Source: Phycomyces nitens
Taxonomy: Eukaryota; Mucoromycota; Mucoromycetes; Mucorales; Phycomycetaceae
DNA length: 64,000 nucleotides
Direction of reading: 5' to 3'
Assembly (NCBI GenBank): GCA_022702545.1
Contig: JAHRBC010000002.1
Coordinates: 124,001-188,000 of the forward strand
Every line of letters starts with the position of its first letter. Positions within the stretch are counted from its first letter, which is position 1. Positions 1 through 12,184 of this stretch are shown here, one piece after another. The notes under the pieces were generated by a model that was not told the DNA's origin, did no database searches, and saw only the letters and a list, made by a program, of their open reading frames with translations. The position numbers were made by a program, and so were the translations under genes.

Positions 1-1230
1 TTGGTTTGAATCATAATGCTTCATCATTTTGAACTTTTTTATTTTATTTTTACAAGTAAACCTCGGCCTTTTGTTTATTTACAACGTTGATTAATTAATT
101 AATTAATTAGTTGGATTTTTAAAGAAAAGAAAAAACAACTATAAGCTTGTAAATATTTTTAGTTTGTGTGCCATTATCAAATCATTGGGTCTTGACTGGG
201 ATCTCTAGTCTATATTGATTAGTCTTGGTATTGAGCCCGCCTTTGGAGAATATGGGATGCGCTTAAAATAAACATTCTATATAGCCACCTCTTTTGTTTT
301 AATACAAAATAATCTATAGATATTCCCAATAATACGTACCATTATATGATTCCTTGCAATGGTAGCATTTATCACAAGTACAAAGCTCCTAGACAAATGA
401 CCACAGAAATCAATTGGGAAAGAATCTATATTTATACACATTGCCTTGCAATAGAAAATATTGCATGTTTTGAATCTAGTGTATTTAAAGCAACATTTTT
501 TTTAGTTGTTTATTTATTGTACAAATCTTATAGGCCAATTACACTGATACTTGCACTGCTCATCAAGCTGGATACCCAGCCTTTGTTTTATTTGTATTTT
601 CTTTAGATCAATAAACAAAAATTTAATATTTAATATGTATATTAAAGTGTGAATCTGTGCTTATCGCCAATGCAAACATAGGCTTGTATTGTTTTTGTTT
701 TCTTGGACTAGAAATATAATATATATATACATATAACCAATTCCAATTTTATTCTTTCAACATATAGCCATTCATGCAATTAGTTACACATACTAGGCAA
801 TATAGACCTTATAGGCTAATATTCCAAATATAAACCTGGCCAGTTTTGTTCATTTCAGTTGATTACATGTGTCTTTCACTTGAAAATCTGTCTATACACA
901 AAATAGCATAAAACGAAGCACCGTTTTTTTTTCATTTTAAAATGAGAAGAAGAAAGAAAATGTCGTACAAATGATGGCCATCTGTAGATTATTATTTATT
1001 TCTTTTTAATTTACCAGCACAACCATGGTTTGCTTTGATACTCTGTCGAGGCAAATCACTTTGGAGGCCTCGCAAACAGGCCACAGTTTGGTGATTGTTT
1101 GTATGATTTATTTATTACTTGTGGATTAAACTTTGGACTCTTTTTAAAGAGCATAATGGCCAAGTTAAGATTGAAAAGAAATAGAGACAGATATGCCTAT
1201 AGAATAAATATGAAAGCAACTTGTGATAAT
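1..1230. other. AT-rich intergenic DNA
   Basis: I see no gene here. The stretch is AT-rich, with short TTAA and TA runs (for example a repeated TTAA tract near 90-110 and a TA run near 718-732). It is the 3' flank of the minus-strand RabGAP gene, so its right part should hold that gene's terminator and polyadenylation signals. The short open frames lack any recognisable domain. Confidence 0.6.
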
Positions 1231-4200
1231 TTATACACCCAACAACTTCTTCATCTCATACAGTCGCCTCTGCAACTCTTCTCGCTCGTTCTCGCTTTCT
1301 GCATAACGCATCTTCATATCAATAAGAATGAGTTCAGCATTGGACAAGTCGTCCTCAAGAACAGAGTTTCTCTGTACCAATGTGGCATTCTGCTCACACA
1401 GGCCTTCGAATTTGGTATTTGATCGGGACTCGACCTTGGACGGCAAGGCCTTTATCTCTTCTTTAAGAGAAACTACGAGAGACTTTAAGGTCTCTTCTTC
1501 TTCCTTGAGTGCAGTAAGGTTATTTTTGCTGTCGTCCAGCTGTCTCTTTATCTCAACATCATCATGTTGGTATTTAGCAGCCTCTGTCTCTAGATCTTTG
1601 GTCTGCTTTCTGAGGGCAGCGTTGGTTCGTTGGAGCTCTTCCAAGACCCTGGCATTCGCGGCTTCTTTGACAGACTGGGCCTTGTGGTCCTTTTCCAACT
1701 GAGCCAGTCTTCGGGTTGGGATATCGAGTACTCCAGCATCATCTACAAGACGACGATCGTCATCCTTTTTTTTAAAAAAAAAGGGGGGGCATTAGAGCTA
1801 GTATAAAACAAACAACCAAACAAAAAAAAGTATTTGACTTGCCTTGTACTTTTCAAACAATCCATTCTTTAAAAAGTCCAAGAGATGCTCGAAATCTAGT
1901 CCTAGGATAACGGCTTGGTTGTGCTTCAATAGGGCAATTGAGAATTTAAAGATTGAGACAATTCCTTCGGCCAGCAAAACATCATAGATACGATAGACCA
2001 GGTTAAGTGGGAACTTGTAGGCAAAGAGTGTCATGAACCACTGGGAGGCGTACATGGTTGACCCTACACCCTGTTGGTCGAGATGACGCGAGACATGTGG
2101 TAGATGTTCGGCAACAAGGGCTTCAAATTGAAACAGTCTGAGATGTAGCCCCTCCATGTCTGGAGTGAAATGGCCTCGAAGACTGTGTTTACTCATTAGT
2201 TGAACAAGAACCGAAAACGCTTCTTCGTCTGGCATCTGAAAGCAGCAAACCAAAATCAACACCACAAACCAATTGGTTTAAATATGTTATATACTTGCAT
2301 TGAGTAGCAGGGGTCCGACAATAAACGCAAGGCCTTGGCAGTATCCTACTTCTTGATCATACATACTATAAGCACGCACGACATTATAAAGACCTTCCTG
2401 GCCAAGTCCGTCGCGGTCTTTGAAGAAAGTATGGCCTGGAAAGGTGCGGGCAAGGTCGCGTTGGATCATTTTTTCATACGGACTCGACTTCTTCAAGAGG
2501 TGCATGTATTCTTTCTCGAGGTCAAGCTCCTTTGTCTCGGCCAGCAGTTGCCACACCATGCCTCGAAGTGAAGGAGGAATGCCTCGTCGGACATTGCTGA
2601 TCAGTAGCGGCTGATTTTTTGAGGCCTGCTCAAAATCGCAGATTGCAAACGCCCAAAAGTCTGCCAAAATAAGGAGGTTTGAATAAACGAAGATTGATAA
2701 GCCAAAGTCTTACCCCAATCGTAATCGTCGCCCTTGTTGTGGAGAGAAAGACTCTTGCGAATGGTTTGTCGCTTGAGATTCAGAATTATTTGAGCCTTTG
2801 GGTCATTTACATTGGCACTATTAAGCTGCTCCATTTGTGCCAACAAGAGTTCCGAGTGCCCAGGATGCTGGGCGATGCTTTGGGGCCGTGACATGCGCTT
2901 CTGTTGCCGAATTGCATATGATTGAGAGGGACGTTGGATAGGAGCCTTTGTGATTTTTAGAGTTGGAGTTGGTATGACGGAGGATGTGGAGGTTGTGGAA
3001 ATAAAGGATGACATGCTTGATTGAGACGGGCGGCGGGTGGTTGGATTTTTGAAAGAAGACCAAAAGCCAAAAATGCTGCGTGTGGGTATACTGGGTTCAG
3101 TTGCGACACTACTGTTGCTGTTTCGTCGGCTGCTTATGGAAGACGAGTTTCGTGGTGTTTCTGATTTCTCTGGAGAACATGAGCCGCTTGTCTCTGTGGC
3201 CCACATGGTGTCTGCTGCCGTATTGGCAGACTTTGTGGGTTTCGGTAGATTGGCAAACACTGGAGTGCTTGCAGATTTGAAAAGAGAGAAATTTCCAGGC
3301 TTTGATTGCATATTTTTCGTTGTCTGTACTGGCGGGCTCTCCAATTGGGTGTCATTCGAATAAACAGAGGTTGGACTTGATTCCTGGCTACTTGGTTGGA
3401 TATTTACGGAGGGTATTTCAGTAACATTGCTTGATTGAGGAGAGCAGGCATGATAGTCTTCCGTTGGAATATTGGTTTTGGCATGAGGTGATCCAGGGGG
3501 TGTGGTAGCAGCCGTGTCAGCTGAGTCGCTTCTGTTTGTAACCATGGAGATATTATAATAAAAATCAGATCTTTCATCAGAGGACGATACTGACGAAGAA
3601 GATGTCGATGGAAGAGCATTGGCCTGGTCATCTAGGCAAATATTCACCATTCCTTCTTCTTCTTCTTCTTCTTCCTCTATACTATCGAATGCATTCGAAT
3701 GAAGCGATCGAGCCCCAAGTGGGTCCTCGGTATTGATGTCCTTGTTGGCTTTTACTGGAATTTCATCTGGGCTGTAATTAGTAGTGCTGGCCATACTATC
3801 GACTGATTCTTCCTTGTCTTTAAAACACAAAACAAAATATATATATATTAATTACAAGGGATCTTTTATACGTATCCATAAACCAGCTCTTACCGTCCTG
3901 CTTCCCGAGATCTAAATAAGCTTGAGCTGGTTGGACGATGAATTTTGACATGCGCCTTTTTTCTTCATTGTATTCAGAGTCGGTGGTGTCATCGTCAAAC
4001 TCATCATCTGTTTTGACCTGAACAATGCAACCTATATGATCTTCAAACTCTTTCTTTTCTGGGTGATCGAATGCATCAACTGCAGCACAGTATTCCTCCT
4101 CTTCTAATGAGTCTGAGGATTCATATGCTTCTGAGCTGTCTGTGTAGACGGAAGAGCCTTCCGCGTCTCCATCAACGTCGTCAGCCGAGTAGGATGATAA

Positions 4201-4311
4201 GGTGGCTGTCTTGGTCGGACTGCATTGTTTCATGACTTGATCGCTTTGATCTTTGTGCAGTTCATGGCCAACAATCGGTATAGAGGGAAGTGCGTTGTTA
4301 GGAATCTCCAT
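1231..4311 (-). CDS. TBC-domain Rab GTPase-activating protein (Gyp5/Evi5-like)
   Basis: Predicted CDS on the minus strand: 4311-3894, 3817-2714, 2660-2299, 2235-1843, 1764-1231 (2811 nt, 936 aa). Residues 1-505 are acidic and Ser/Pro-rich, likely disordered. The TBC domain spans about 530-760. It shows the arginine-finger motif IQRDLAR (Arg near 579) and the glutamine-finger motif YCQ (Gln near 616), so the GAP site looks intact. The last ~170 residues form a long coiled coil, the layout of Gyp5 and Evi5 proteins, which stimulate GTP hydrolysis on Rab/Ypt proteins (Ypt1/Sec4 type) in the secretory pathway. The ATG at 4311 is the first in frame; the open frame continues upstream without an ATG. 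Introns 3 and 4 use GC donors (GCAAGT) while introns 1 and 2 use GTAAGA. The exact Rab target is unknown. Confidence 0.88.
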
Positions 4312-5774
4312 TGGTCGTCTACAATGGCCGCGTGGAAGAGACAGGACACACAAAGGTTGCAATTCGGATATTGAGAATGGGTGTACAAACTCTTTCTTTA
4401 TTGAGTCCAATCGCGAGCGCGGCAATCAAACCAAGAAAGTTTAGCTTCGTTGTCTATAATAAAGTGCCTCTGTGATATTTCTGTTCAAGAGATGTTGTAA
4501 AGGCCCTCTTTTTTTTTGTGGTTTGTTTGTTGAATATCCGCATGTCACCACAGGCTTTTGATCTCTGAGAAAACCGGGCCATCTTCAGAGTCAATACTAT
4601 TTTTGGCATTGTGGAGTGACGGTGAATCGACGCAGATTAACAAGAGTTTTTATTTTTTTATTAATTATTTAATTATTTATTTATATAAATCTGATTAATA
4701 CAGTGGATATTATTATTATTATTATTATTATTTTCAGGCAAAGATCAAGGCGTAGGTAATGCTGGTTCATAGAACGTAGAGAAGTTCTGGACAGGTTGGA
4801 TGATTTTTAAACAAATCGTAATCTATATATTCTCTATAGTGATATTTGTGTCACAAGAACTTTTTTTTTTTGGAGCATCGGATAGCACTTTTTCCTGGTA
4901 ACTCTGGGACGGCCGCATTCTGTGGAGAAACAATTGGATCTTTGTATTTGTTTATTTCTTGGCTAACCTAAAGCTTTGCCTTTCTGCACAGAGAATACAA
5001 TGCTCAAAGGGATTATATATATGTTTTTGCTTTTCATTTTATAACCTAATGTTTAAAATCACACGATTCTCTACTATCAATTAAAATGAAATGCAATGGT
5101 TTTCCATTATTTTTTAAAAAAAGAATAAAGATTAAAATATATGTATATATACTTTAATAATAGCACATTTTCCAAACACGGCACTAAATATAAACTTTGA
5201 AAAATATTATATTATTATTATCACCAGTATCATTATATTTTCTTATATGCGTCTTAAATATCGACATGTTATCCAGCCATTTGGTTTTTGTAGATAAAAC
5301 ATCAAGACTACAAAAAAAAAACAATAGAAAACATATCTCTGGCCTACTAATTAAGAAAAACATTGGTCAATTAAAGGCTTGGTCATGTACTTTGTGAGAC
5401 GAGATTAACTGAAAAGAAGAACCAGAAATTAACTTGGTAATACACATCATAACAATCAACTTGCATTTTACATGCCTTCTAAGCCATTGATTAATATACC
5501 AATATTATCTAGCAATTCCATTAATACATCAACAAAGAGCGTAATCTGCTGTTCTAGATCTAATCATAACCAATCGCTTTATTACACCAGGTCCAAGTTG
5601 TAAAATATTTTAACGGCAAACAATTAATGTGTATAAATAAATAAAAGGGTGCTGTGCATTTTACAATTATTTATGCCATCTTTAACCGCAAAGCGCTGGA
5701 TGTGTTGGTAATTAGATTTCCCAAACCCATTTAAAGAAAAATGGGAGAATTGATATGGCAGATGGGAATTCAGA
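4312..5774. other. Intergenic DNA, RabGAP promoter side
   Basis: This is the 5' flank of the minus-strand RabGAP gene. It holds a short ATT microsatellite (about 4709-4732), poly-T runs (4508-4518 and 4861-4871) and much TA-rich sequence. I recognise no gene or RNA in it. Confidence 0.55.
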
Positions 5775-5950
5775 AAATAAGGTACCTAGACAGTAACTTT
5801 GGCTAATATGGATATTTAATATTATCCCGGATTGCTCATGTTAGTTATAAGATGTGAAGAGATATGCGTTGACCAACAGCAGTATGTGCAAGCTGGTAGA
5901 ATGTTGAATATCCATATTTGCCAAAGTCACTGTATAGGTACCTTATTTCC
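5774..5950. repeat. Small inverted-repeat (MITE-like) element
   Basis: Two imperfect arms of about 42 bp lie in inverted orientation. The left arm (about 5776-5818) runs from ATAAGGTACC to a TATGGATATT block; the right arm (about 5908-5950) is its reverse complement with a few mismatches, ending GGTACCTTATTT. About 90 bp of unrelated sequence separates them. No open frame is present. This fits a miniature inverted-repeat element or a long hairpin; no clear target duplication was found. Confidence 0.5.
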
Positions 5951-7125
5951 TATGTGTTTATTTCCAATTCCAGTCATGAAAACTTCCTGACTAAAGGCTA
6001 TCTATTAAAAGACATGATAAATTCAATGAAATGAGAAAACATGTCCAGGTTAACCGTTAATAATATTACAGCTGTTACTTTTAATAAGAAACGGTTTAAT
6101 TTTTACTATAGAAATTCAAAGTACCTACTCCATTGGAGAAGCAGGAGTGTATGTAAAATCAAATAAAAGATAAAATATCTTTTTTTTCATTTTCATAGAA
6201 ATGCTAGTCATATATATATATATATCCAACTACTGCTGTATATTTTAACTAGCAGATCCCATGTCAGAAACTGCATTGGTGACTGAGCAAGGAGTTTGTT
6301 AACAATCACGTAAAATGTATTTTATTTTGTTAGTAGATGTGTCGAGGTATGACGCACCAAAGACTTATGAACTACCTGTAATTTTTTTTTAAAAAAATTG
6401 AAAACAAATAAGGTAAATGCGCTCAATACTAGTAGGGGTGATAAAATAATGCATAAGTAAAAAGTAATATTTTCTGGACTATCATAACAGATAGTAGCCA
6501 GCAAGAAAGGATGAGAAGTCCAAAGAGAAACTCACGTTAGGATTTCAAACAACACATTTATAAATACAATTATATAACAGACTCGAAAACACTTTATAAC
6601 ATTAAACACAACCTCGTAAGGATGCAAGCGGGATGAGTTAGCAGTGAAAGATGAAAATTTCAGATGTAGGAAAGAGAAATGGGTCACTAGTGGCATGCTC
6701 TCTCTGTTGTCGAGGGATAAGTGAGAGTTTTTTTTATTTTAGAACATTGTTCTGTTTATCTGGTAATTTTTATTAAGAGGTTCTTTGATTAATAGTACGT
6801 CTATCAATTAACCCTTTCTAACAATCAGTAATTATTAAAATATTTTGGGTAAAAGATCAAGATTTTACCAATTAATATTTTGGATTATATATGTACTTTA
6901 TGTCTATTCTACTGAACAAGCATAGTTTGATATTAGCTATAATAGCGATACATTTAGCTTAGGCCCACTTGTCTTTTTATAAATAGTAAAGTGATTCGTT
7001 TTGGAAAATATGATATATAACCTAAAAAATATTCTTTGAACTTGACGATTCCCAGTGGTATTGATCCTACGACTTAGTTACAAGTGCCAGAAAAGAAATA
7101 CCAGATCGAGACTTGACAATTATTT
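5951..7125. other. AT-rich intergenic DNA
   Basis: No gene is recognised. It includes a TA run near 6210-6225 and a T-tract followed by an A-tract near 6380-6397. It leads into the LTR-like unit next to the tRNA gene. Confidence 0.5.
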
Positions 7126-7495
7126 TGTCAGAGTTGACATAGCGAATAATAACCCAGATAATCAGGTACCCAATTGGTAATGCTTTTAACATATGTCTTC
7201 AATGTTATACCGATTGGTTCCCCTTTTTGTAAAACCAAGACATATTCTCATCGCCTCTCATAAAGAGATAACCAATGTGTCTTGAGTAAAAAGTAATTAG
7301 TTTAGATAGTTTCACTTATAAAATCTGTATAAATACTACAACGATTTGTATCAATAAAAAAGGATTCAATTCTCTATATTCCTATTTATCCTAAACGTCC
7401 TAGTTGGTGGTGACCTATTGCAAAACTTATCTAAGTCAAGCATTAGCAAGATACACCCAGTCGAGACTTGACAATTTGCTATGTCAACTCTGACA
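7126..7495. repeat. Solo-LTR-like unit on the 3' side of the tRNA-Asp gene
   Basis: The unit begins TGTCAGAGTTGACATAG and ends with the exact reverse complement CTATGTCAACTCTGACA, giving TG...CA ends typical of an LTR. It contains a TATA-like TATAAATAC followed about 30 bp later by CAATAAAAA, the promoter plus polyadenylation layout of LTRs. A 16-bp direct repeat (TCGAGACTTGACAATT, with slight changes) occurs just outside the left end and just inside the right end. I found no 5-bp target duplication, so an inverted-repeat element is an alternative. Confidence 0.45.
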
Positions 7496-7558
7496 CATAG
7501 TCGAAACGATGTAAAAAAAAATCTAGATCAAAACGCGATGTATTCTTGTAAAGAATAC

Positions 7559-7564
7559 AAAAAA
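7559..7564 (-). terminator. RNA polymerase III T-run terminator of tRNA-Asp
   Basis: Six A residues on the plus strand are T6 on the minus strand, 8 bp beyond the mature 3' end of the tRNA. This is the usual Pol III stop signal. Confidence 0.7.
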
Positions 7565-7572
7565 GAATGATG

Positions 7573-7644
7573 CTCTCCGACCGGGAATTGAACCCGGGTC
7601 TCCCGCGTGACAGGCGGGGATACTCACCACTATACTATCGAAGA
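7573..7644 (-). tRNA. tRNA-Asp (anticodon GTC)
   Basis: Read on the minus strand, the 72 nt fold as a full cloverleaf. The acceptor stem TCTTCGA pairs with TCGGAGA with one G-U pair, followed by discriminator G. The anticodon stem is CCCGC/GCGGG around a loop with GTC. The T arm contains GGTTCAATTCC, the B box. There is no intron, and no CCA is encoded, as expected for a eukaryote. An LTR nest starts 11 bp upstream of its 5' end. Confidence 0.95.
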
Positions 7645-7655
7645 AGCCATGTTTG

Positions 7656-8667
7656 TGACACGGGTGTTGTAGTTTTTCCAGCTTCGCCCACTTTCGCAAG
7701 CAACGTCATCCTTTTCCAGACTGCCTTGCCAGAAAGAGTGACGTCGTGTCCAGTCAATATGGCGACGTCACTCATATCGCATCGCAAGTCACTTTTTACC
7801 CATATACCTCTTTACACTTCCATCTTTATCTCCCATTATCTGCATTTCAATTATCATTCTTGTGTCCACCTTTTGTCATCTATCTCATTTTCTCTTTCCC
7901 CATGTTCCTGTCTGTGCGCATTTATCCTTATCTTCACTCTACATTTTTCTCACATATCTATATTTTCTTTATCATTATTGTCACCCATTTTTACATTATC
8001 ATCCTTACTGCACATCTTGTTTTCTCATATTTTCATATCTCTGTCTTGTCTTATCATTTTACATTTTACACAATCTCTCATTATCCATATCCATTATCTC
8101 ATATTACTGTTCTATTTTTCGTTCTCACACCCATTTTCTATAATCCATTATTAATCAATTCATAATTATCTACAAAGTAATATTTTACGAAGTCTATATA
8201 AGAGACTAAAAATTCAATCAATAAAATTATCAGTTATCTCTCTCTTATTTTCCGTCCCTGAATTAGTGAATTGTCTTGTATAGAAATTCCTAAACATACT
8301 TCGTGCCAAGATTGATTTTTCTTTTCATCCAGTTCCCTTTTCCGTCCAAATCTGTATCTTCCCAGTACCTTGCTGTCAACTTTAATAATTGTCCTGAGTG
8401 AAATTATCTAGTTCCCCTCTCCTATTATATCTCTTCCTCCCTGTTTCCATTGCTGTCAAGAATATATCTAACTGTCCCGAGCGAAGTTCATATATCTCTG
8501 TCTATTTCTTCATTTTCTCTTCTTTTGTCCTCTTGCTGTCTTTGAATTGCGGTTCTACCCCCGTTATATTCATTCTTTATCGCACCCTCGTTATTGTCAA
8601 TGTGAGGTATTCAATTTACTATATTTTTCTGACTCGTTTTCACTCACAACAAACTCAACACGCGTCA
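7656..8667. repeat. Solo LTR A (type I)
   Basis: This 1012-bp unit starts TGACACGGGTGTTG and ends CAACACGCGTCA, so the ends are imperfect inverted repeats with TG...CA termini. It carries TATATAAG near 8195 and CAATAAAA near 8219, the promoter and polyadenylation layout of an LTR. It has no coding capacity. Units B and E are relatives; B is nearly the same but lacks about 68 bp. It begins 11 bp upstream of the tRNA-Asp gene. Open frames in it are pyrimidine-rich and not coding-like. Confidence 0.7.
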
Positions 8668-8673
8668 TGTTGA

Positions 8674-9616
8674 TGACACGGGTGTTGTAGTCTTTGTAGC
8701 TTTGCCCACTTTCGCAAGCAACGTCACCCTTTTCAAGACTGCCTTGCCAGAAAGAGTGACGTCGTATCCAGTCAATATAGCAATGTCACTCATATCGCTT
8801 CGCAAGTCACTTTTCATTCATATACCTCTTTACATTTCCATCTTTATCTCCCATTATCTGCATTTCAATTCTCATTCTTGTGTCCACTTTTTGTCATCTA
8901 TCTCATTTTCTCTTTCCCCATGTTCCTGTCTGTGCGCATTTATCCTTATCTTCACTCTATATTTTTCTCACATATCTATATCTTCTTTATCATTATTGTC
9001 ACCCATTTTTACATTTTACACAATCTCTCATTATCCTTATCCATTATCTCATATTACTGTTCTATTTTTCATTCTCACACCCATTTTCTATAATCCATTA
9101 TTAATCAATTCATAATTATCTACAAAGTAATATTTTACGAAGTCTATATAAGAGACTAAAAATTCAATCATTAATCATGATCAGTTATCTCTCTCTTATT
9201 TTCTGTCCCTGAATTAGTGAATTGTCTTGTATAGAAATTCCTAAACATACTTCGTGCCAAGATTGATTTTTCTTTTCATCCTTTTCCCTTTTTCCTGATT
9301 TTGTAACTTCCCAGTACCTTGCTGTCAACTTGATTAATTGTCCTGAGCGAAATTATCTAGTTCTCTCTCTCTATTTGTATTCCTATCCCTTGTATCCATT
9401 GCTGTCAAGAATATATCTAACTGTCCCAAGCGAAGTTCATATATCTCTGTCTATTTCTTCATTTTCTCTTCTTTTGTCCTCTTGCTGTCTTTGAATTGCG
9501 GTTCTACCCCCGTTATATTCATTCTTTATTGCACCCTCGTTATTGTCAATGTGAGATATTCAATTTACTATATTTTTCTGACTCGTTTTCACTCACAACA
9601 AACTCAACACATGTCA
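8674..9616. repeat. Solo LTR B (type I)
   Basis: A close copy of unit A (943 bp) with the same ends (TGACACGGGTGTTG ... ACACATGTCA). Compared with A it lacks about 68 bp between two direct copies of TTTTACATT, as expected for a deletion by slippage or end joining. It lies 6 bp after unit A. Confidence 0.7.
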
Positions 9617-9617
9617 T

Positions 9618-10278
9618 TGACACGTGTGTTGTGGGCAGGTTTGGTTTCAACCATGAAGCCAGACCAAGGGCCCAGAACAGGCCTAGGAGGGGTCGGAGGC
9701 CAGACCAGTCCAAAGAAAAGGTCCGAACCAAGTAGGATAGCCAATCCCCGAGTTTCTTTATTTTTCTTTCCTTTCAATTTTCTCTATTTTATTTTATCAC
9801 ACTTTATTATTTCCTTTTTTATACTCTTTCCTTTGTGAACCCTTTCTCACCTTCTTGCAGGATTGCACTATTCTGTACTTCTTTAGTTTATTTCTCCTAC
9901 TTCTTTGTCTTACCCTTTTCTTTACTATTTTATAGTATATTTTTATTATAACTTTTCCTTTGGTCTTGATGGCATCATTTTATTATTTTATCATTTCATT
10001 TTTTGGTTATTCTTTTACTTATTTTCTTTGTCTATAAAAGACATTCTTTTCTAATGAATAAACAGGAGTCAGTTTTACAATCAATTTTACAGTTATTTTA
10101 TTCTTTTGAGTTTAAGCTCTCGATCTCTGAAGAGCAGTTATATTTTGCCTAGTCATTTTGGGGATATTTCTGTTGAGTTTCGTTAGTCTTTTACTGGTTT
10201 TTTCATTGTTTCTTTTATATATTTTATTTGTCACCCATTCGGTTACCATACACAACCATACAAACACATCACGCATCA
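9618..10278. repeat. Solo LTR C (type II)
   Basis: This 661-bp unit starts TGACACGTGTGTTGTGGGC and ends ATCACGCATCA. It contains TATAAAAG and AATAAACAG near 10030-10065. Its interior differs from type I. Unit F is a second copy. CpG sites in C are often TpG or CpA in F. Confidence 0.65.
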
Positions 10279-10284
10279 ATGTTA

Positions 10285-11234
10285 TGACACGTTGCGTTGT
10301 AACTTTGTCGGCTTTTTGCACTTGCCCGGACCGAACCCCTTCCCGGTCCATGATGTGTACCGGACTTGAGGTTTTTCCGGCAAGGACTTATTTGTAACAC
10401 CAACGGCAGCCCAACAATTGCAATGATTTCACTCTTTTTTCTTTTTTCTCTTGTTTTCTTGTCCATCCCATTTCTGTTAAAGAGGATGTTGACTTAGTCA
10501 AATTTCCCAAGTACTATTTTCTTCAACTAAAAATTAGTCAATTATTTTATTACATTTTTCCATTGCTCTGTTCTTAACACTTTTAGTAAAGAACATCAAT
10601 TTAGTTTAGAAATCCCTTTTACATTATTTTATTTTTCTCTTTAGTTTTTCTTTGAGGGTTGTCCTTTACTAAAATTGTTAAAGACACTTCTCATTTTCTG
10701 TTAACCAAGAATTATACAATAGTCACTGATGTCTCTTAGCCCATTTTCTTATAACAATTTACATCATCTAAATAGAATTGTTCAATATCGTTTATTCACA
10801 AAGTAGTATAAATACCCCTTTGAATTCTTTCAATAAATGAGGATTATCATCTGTCTTATATTTTGACTACAAGTTTTCGAGGTATGTGATTACTATTTCT
10901 CTTATCAATTTTCCATTTATTATCTTTTCATTTTAACCAAGTCTCTGCAGTGGATTGATTTTGATTATCTTATTTATACTCCTCTTTGTATTTTGATTGT
11001 TATATCTTAATTATTTTCACTTGGGTTCAGTTATTTTCTTATATCACTTTTACTAAGTCTCTCTTGTGGAATAGACACTTTCTTTTTTTCTTATTTTGAA
11101 CCCATTACCCTCAAACCCGGCGATATCTTTTATTTATTCTTTTGTATTTCTATATTCGTTTTTTTTTGGTTATTTGTTTTATTCAATTTCTTCTTTATCA
11201 ATATCTACCATATTGCCAAGCACCACACGCGTCA
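10285..11234. repeat. Solo LTR D (third type)
   Basis: This 950-bp unit starts TGACACGTTGCGTTG and ends CACACGCGTCA. It carries TATAAATACC near 10808 and CAATAAATG near 10831. Its interior does not match types I or II, but the termini belong to the same series. It is followed by GTTGT, the duplication that flanks unit E. Confidence 0.6.
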
Positions 11235-11239
11235 GTTGT

Positions 11240-11964
11240 TGACATGGGTGTTGTAGGGTTTCTAGCTTTGGCCACTTCTCACCCATTCACATAACTTTCC
11301 AAAGCCTTCTCTGCCAAAAAGTGTAATGTAGCCTTCTGATCAACTTGGCAACATCACCTTTCTCCATTTTGCAAGTCACTTTATTTCTCATATCTCTCTT
11401 TTTTCTACACTTCTTTGATTTTCCATATTTGTCACCCTCACTCTCAAATTCAAACCTCTTCTATCCATTTCTATATTTATCCATTGTACATTATTTTTGT
11501 CATCTATCTTCCTTTCCCTTCTCCCCACATTGCTGTCTGTGCGTACTTATCTTTCTCTTCATGTTATCTACCTCTTTATACCCTTTTACACATCGGCACT
11601 TCATTTTATTCATACCCCTTCATATCCCTACCTTTCTCTCACACTGCTTACTGTATCATATTACTGTTATCCATATCTTCATATTTCATATCTACATTGT
11701 CTTTGCACATTTTCATATCTCATTTTGTCTTATTACATTTGTCCTCCATTTTTATATTATCACCTTCACTGTATATCCCATTTTCTCATACTATCATATC
11801 TTATTTTGTCTTATTATCTCATATCTCTCCCCCCAAAGTCATTATTATCCTTATTCATTATCTCATATACTATTTTATTTTTCATTCACACACCCAATTC
11901 CGATATTTTATTATTAATCAATTCACCATTTATCACTAAGTAACATTTTACAAAGTCTATATAA
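11240..11964. repeat. Solo LTR E (type I), first part
   Basis: A diverged type I LTR starting TGACATGGGTGTTG. It stops at 11964 where a DNA transposon has inserted; the LTR resumes at 16499 and again at 17238 after a second insertion, ending at 17588. GTTGT occurs directly before the start (11235-11239) and directly after the end (17589-17593), a perfect 5-bp duplication across the whole interrupted unit. Confidence 0.7.
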
Positions 11965-11981
11965 CACACCCACCGATTTTT
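11965..11981 (+). repeat. Left terminal inverted repeat of the CACTA/Plavaka-like element
   Basis: CACACCCACCGATTTTT. It pairs with 16482-16498 with one mismatch. Confidence 0.85.
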
Positions 11982-12184
11982 ATTCTAGTCCCGCAGACAA
12001 AAGAGTATTTATAGTTTTAGCGAAATACATACCATATATGGAGTCAAAGTTATACAAAGCTTCTGCTAAAAAAAGATTTGATATTTGGGGGGTAGGGCAA
12101 ATAATTGGTAAAATACATAAAATGTAATAATATTATTGGTTTAAAAATATATTTTTTTATTGAAATAAATTTTAGTTCCTAATA

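Noticed and set aside
1328..1702. Plus-strand frame opposite the RabGAP coiled coil
   Set aside because: It is the antisense of a confirmed exon and shows no domain.
4312..4425. 38-codon N-terminal extension of the RabGAP
   Set aside because: The open frame has no ATG before 4311, so the first in-frame ATG was used.
7567..8165. Long hydrophobic open frames in the LTR nest (also 8702-9115, 11345-11943)
   Set aside because: All three frames are open because the strand is pyrimidine-rich; the sequence is LTR DNA shared between copies with indels that break frame.
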